Assembly: GCA_020425485.1 (NCBI GenBank)
Contig: JAGQRL010000112.1
Location: 1 to 7,420, forward strand
From: Rhodospirillaceae bacterium
Lineage (GTDB): Bacteria; Pseudomonadota; Alphaproteobacteria; DSM-16000; Inquilinaceae
Direction of reading: 5' to 3'
Length of the DNA: 7,420 nt
In this document: positions 5,290 to 7,420 of the stretch, piece by piece
Layout of the letters: every line of letters starts with the position of its first letter
Position numbering within the stretch: position 1 is the first letter of the stretch
The notes under the pieces: generated by a model
Databases searched by the model: none
The model's input: only the letters and a program-made list of their open reading frames with translations
Told to the model about the DNA's origin: nothing
Made by a program: the position numbers and the translations under genes

Positions 5290-6258
5290 ATGATGCCAGC
5301 AGATCCCAACCTCCGCGTCGTCACCGTGTTCGGCGGTACCGGCTTCATCGGCCGCCACCTGATCGGCCGCCTCGCGCGGCGCGGCTGGCGCGTGCGCATC
5401 GCCACCCGCAGCCCGCGCGACGCCCTGTTCCTCAAGCCCAACGGCGCGGTCGGCCAGATCGCGCCGATCTACACCGACCTCGGCGACGACGGTTCGGTGG
5501 CGGCTGCCCTGCGCGGCGCGCACTTCGCCATCTACCTGCCGGGCGTGCTGTACGAGCGCGGTGCCTCCACCTTCCAGGCGGTGCATGTGGACGCGGCCGC
5601 CCGGGTGGCCCGCCTGGCCGCCGAAGCCGGATGCCAACGCCTGGTCCACATGTCGGCCCTGGGTGTCAGCAAGGACGCCGAGTCGGCCTATGCCCGCACC
5701 AAGGCGGAGGGCGAGGACGCCGTGCGCGCCGCCTACCCGGCCGCCAGCATTCTCAGGCCCAGCGTCGTCTTCGGGCCGGAAGACAACTTCTTCAACCAGT
5801 TCGCGGAGATGGCGAAGATCTCCCCGGCGCTGCCGCTGATCGGCGGCGGACAGACGAAGTTCCAGCCGGTCTATGTCGGCGACGTCGCCGACGCCATCAT
5901 GGCCTGCCTCGACCGGCCCGACGCGCCGGGCAAGACCTACGAACTGGGCGGCCCCCAGGTCTACAGCTTCAAGGAGCTGCTGAAGATCGTGCTGCATGAA
6001 ACGCGGCGGCACCGGGCTTTGCTCAACCTGCCCTGGGGAATGGCCGATCTGCAGGCCCGCTTCCTGCAGCTTCTGCCCAAGCCACCGCTGACCCGCGATC
6101 AGGTGGTGCTGCTGAAGTCGGACAATGTGCTGAGCGGCGGCCAGCCCGGGCTCGCCGAGCTGGGGATCGCCCCCACCGCGGTGGAGGTGATCCTGCCCAC
6201 CTATATCTGGCGCTACCGCCCCGGCGGGCGTTTTGCCGACCGCGAAGTGGAGGCGTGA
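5290..6258 (+). CDS. Complex I NDUFA9-like NAD(P)-binding protein (extended SDR)
   Basis: From ATG 5290 the product has 322 residues; upstream starts at 5239 or 5248 would add a short, unremarkable N-terminus, and no clear Shine-Dalgarno decides. The dinucleotide-binding motif GGTGFIG lies at residues 15-21 after the first strand (VVTVFGG). Further extended-SDR features are HMSALG (Ser122) and YARTK (Tyr134, Lys138), then LRPSVVFGPEDNFFNQF (156-171), and QPVYVGDVADAI (192-203). The pattern fits bacterial homologues of the NDUFA9 subunit of NADH:ubiquinone oxidoreductase, which bind NADPH and are linked to complex I assembly or stability and quinone metabolism. The Y-x-x-x-K pair is present, so an enzymatic role cannot be excluded. 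It is divergent from the tRNA-Leu gene, with composition typical of the chromosome backbone. Confidence 0.88.
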   Translation: MMPADPNLRVVTVFGGTGFIGRHLIGRLARRGWRVRIATRSPRDALFLKPNGAVGQIAPIYTDLGDDGSVAAALRGAHFAIYLPGVLYERGASTFQAVHVDAAARVARLAAEAGCQRLVHMSALGVSKDAESAYARTKAEGEDAVRAAYPAASILRPSVVFGPEDNFFNQFAEMAKISPALPLIGGGQTKFQPVYVGDVADAIMACLDRPDAPGKTYELGGPQVYSFKELLKIVLHETRRHRALLNLPWGMADLQARFLQLLPKPPLTRDQVVLLKSDNVLSGGQPGLAELGIAPTAVEVILPTYIWRYRPGGRFADREVEA

Positions 6259-6362
6259 GCCTGGAACCTGTCGGCAGTCACAAGTTTGCCCCGTGAGGCC
6301 CCTGCGGAGCCTTCATGTCGCCGGGATCGGTGGGCAATGTGGCAAGCGTAGACCCATTGCGT

Positions 6363-6367
6363 GGAGG
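6363..6367 (+). promoter_or_regulatory. Shine-Dalgarno that sets the PPC-protein start
   Basis: GGAGG lies six bases before ATG 6374. It favours this start over the earlier in-frame ATG at 6233, which overlaps the end of the upstream gene and would place the signal peptide internally. Confidence 0.7.
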
Positions 6368-6373
6368 CGGGCG

Positions 6374-7243
6374 ATGTCCAGTCGGGTGCTGTCGTGTGCG
6401 ACGGCGGTGGTGGTTGCAGCGGCGCTCTCCGGCACCGGAACGGCGGCAGCGGCGACGGGAGATGACGTGCGCGCGGCCCCCATGGTCTGGCAGCAAAGCT
6501 CGCCCGGCAATCCCCTGACGCTGGACACCTCCGGCAGCCTGCCCGGCCTGGTGGCCGAGGGGCAAATCTTCGTGGCCCAGGCCGAAGAGCTATACGTGCT
6601 GCGCCTGGACGCCGGGCACACCTACGCCATCGAGATGGCCGGATCGCCGACCGACATGGGCACGCTGAGCGACCCGCTGCTGCGCCTGCGCGACGCCAAT
6701 GGCACCGAGGTGGCGGCGAACGACGACGGTGGCACCGGCTTCAACGCGCGCATCGTCTACACCCCCGTGACCACCGGCCTGTTCACCATCGCCGCCAGCT
6801 CCTACGGCTCGGCCACCGGCTCCTACCGCATCCGGGTGGAAGAGACGACGGAGTATGCCGACGACTATCCCGGCCACGCCGGCACCCAGGGCTCGCTGAT
6901 GATCGGCCAGCCGATCACCGGCACCATCGAGTACGGCGCCGATGCCGACTGGTTCGCCGTGCAGCTCACCGGCGGCCAGACCTATGTGATCAACCTGGAA
7001 GGGGCTCCCACCGGCCGCGGCAGCCTGTCAGACCCGCTGTTGACGGTGCATGCGGAAGACGGCCGGGAAGTGGGTGCCAACGACGATTTCGGCGGCACCC
7101 TGAACAGCCAGGTGACGCTGACGGCGCCGACCACCGGGCGCTATTTCGTCAGCGCCCAGTCCTACGGCTACAACACCGGCACCTACACCCTGACGGTGTC
7201 CACCTCCGGCGGTGGCCAGGTGCCCGTGGCGGAAAACAAATAG
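6374..7243 (+). CDS. Secreted protein with two tandem PPC-type beta domains
   Basis: The 289-aa product starts with a Sec-type signal peptide: Arg4, a hydrophobic core about 5-20 (VLSCATAVVVAAALSG), and an Ala-rich end with likely cleavage near residues 26-28. Two similar domains follow, about 68-155 and 172-276. Each has a hydrophobic strand (LYVLRLDAGHTYAIEM; WFAVQLTGGQTYVINL), then G-x-LSDPLL, then A-NDD, then a T-TG-(LF/YF) strand and SYG...TG(S/T)Y. This matches the bacterial pre-peptidase C-terminal (PPC) fold, usually an accessory beta-sandwich behind secreted proteases. Here there is no protease domain, so it may act in the periplasm or outside as a binding or calcium-stabilised protein; the NDD motifs could contribute to metal binding. 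The two domains suggest an internal duplication. The gap to the upstream gene is 115 bases, with no clear promoter seen. Confidence 0.85.
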   Translation: MSSRVLSCATAVVVAAALSGTGTAAAATGDDVRAAPMVWQQSSPGNPLTLDTSGSLPGLVAEGQIFVAQAEELYVLRLDAGHTYAIEMAGSPTDMGTLSDPLLRLRDANGTEVAANDDGGTGFNARIVYTPVTTGLFTIAASSYGSATGSYRIRVEETTEYADDYPGHAGTQGSLMIGQPITGTIEYGADADWFAVQLTGGQTYVINLEGAPTGRGSLSDPLLTVHAEDGREVGANDDFGGTLNSQVTLTAPTTGRYFVSAQSYGYNTGTYTLTVSTSGGGQVPVAENK

Positions 7244-7252
7244 GCGCCTATT
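7239..7252. repeat. 14-bp perfect palindrome at the PPC gene stop
   Basis: AATAGGCGCCTATT is self-complementary over 14 bases and contains the TAG stop (7241-7243) of the PPC-protein gene. It also contains the outermost of the three minus-strand stops of the convergent gene. It may mark a shared transcription end, but with no loop it would be a poor hairpin terminator. Confidence 0.5.
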
Positions 7253-7283
7253 CCACCGGCTATTTCGCTGCCTATTCCGCAGC
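7248..7283. repeat. Three degenerate 12-nt tandem repeats carrying stop codons
   Basis: CTATTCCACCGG (7248-7259), CTATTTCGCTGC (7260-7271) and CTATTCCGCAGC (7272-7283) are successive 12-base units, with 9-10 of 12 bases shared with the last unit. Read on the minus strand each ends in TAG, all in the frame of the gene ending at 7272. The first TAG is the working stop. Confidence 0.6.
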
Positions 7284-7420
7284 GGTGCGGGCGCTTTCGC
7301 CCTCGCCGGCGGCTTCCGCCGCCTCGATCTCCGCCGCCTTGGTTTCGATCATCCCGGCCAGGTGCTCGACGATGTCGGCATCCTTCAGCCGGTGGTTGGG
7401 CACGCCCGCCACGTAGACCT
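7272..7420 (-). CDS. 3' end of unrecognised gene, Ala/Glu-rich C-terminus
   Basis: Only the last 48 codons lie in the window; the start is beyond position 7420. The visible product reads VYVAGVPNHRLKDADIVEHL, then a helix and a charged Ala/Glu-rich tail (AAEIEAAEAAGEGESARTAAE), and stops at TAG 7274-7272. The codon use (strong G/C third positions) supports a real gene. I do not recognise the family. The tail looks like a flexible, poorly conserved terminus. The gene converges on the PPC-protein gene. Confidence 0.65.
   Translation of the reverse strand, partial: VYVAGVPNHRLKDADIVEHLAGMIETKAAEIEAAEAAGEGESARTAAE

Noticed and set aside
5140..6012. Long minus-strand open frame (290 codons) opposite the NDUFA9-like gene
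   Set aside because: It is the mirror of a well-supported gene, and its product is low-complexity Gly/Arg/His/Ala-rich sequence.

Overview
The window looks like part of a high-GC alphaproteobacterial chromosome, probably from the Rhodospirillales/Azospirillum-like group. This rests on strong G/C third-position codon bias, an NDUFA9-type complex I-associated protein gene and the tRNA form; the order is an inference. The clearest landmark is a tRNA-Leu(CAG) gene (5015-5101, minus strand) with its own promoter. A tyrosine-recombinase integrase gene lies just beyond the tRNA 3' end and is transcribed away from it. This is the classic arrangement of an integrative element inserted at the 3' end of a tRNA gene. 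I read positions up to about 5015 as the right-hand part of an integrated element and positions after the tRNA as chromosomal backbone. No second attachment site is visible, so the left end of the element probably lies outside the window.

Element part, left to right. Positions 1-760 are poor in genes. They hold a candidate 53-aa minus-strand gene with a good ribosome binding site, a strong imperfect hairpin just beyond it, a possible frameshifted remnant at the extreme left edge, and an AT-rich stretch at 440-620 with no convincing gene. Next comes a tight two-gene minus-strand operon: a 92-aa protein resembling the family labelled 'SinR family' in databases, with a Cas2/VapD-like N-terminus, and an 85-aa conserved-looking partner. 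Divergent from it is a three-gene plus-strand operon with overlapping junctions: a sigma-70-like protein, a 146-aa helical protein of unknown function, and an ImmA/IrrE-family zinc peptidase (HELGH). A 9-bp perfect inverted repeat lies between the two operons and is a candidate shared operator. The integrase gene converges on the peptidase gene.

Backbone part. After the tRNA and its promoter come the NDUFA9-like extended-SDR gene, a secreted protein made of two tandem PPC-type beta domains with no peptidase domain, and the 3' end of an unrecognised minus-strand gene. That last gene ends in three in-frame stop codons carried on 12-nt repeats.

The best candidate for an undescribed system is the sigma / 146-aa protein / ImmA-like peptidase operon, possibly together with the divergent Cas2-like pair. 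By analogy with ImmA-ImmR and IrrE-DdrO, the peptidase may cleave a partner, with the 146-aa protein the obvious candidate, to release the sigma-like protein. That is a hypothesis from gene order and family knowledge; nothing in the sequence proves it.
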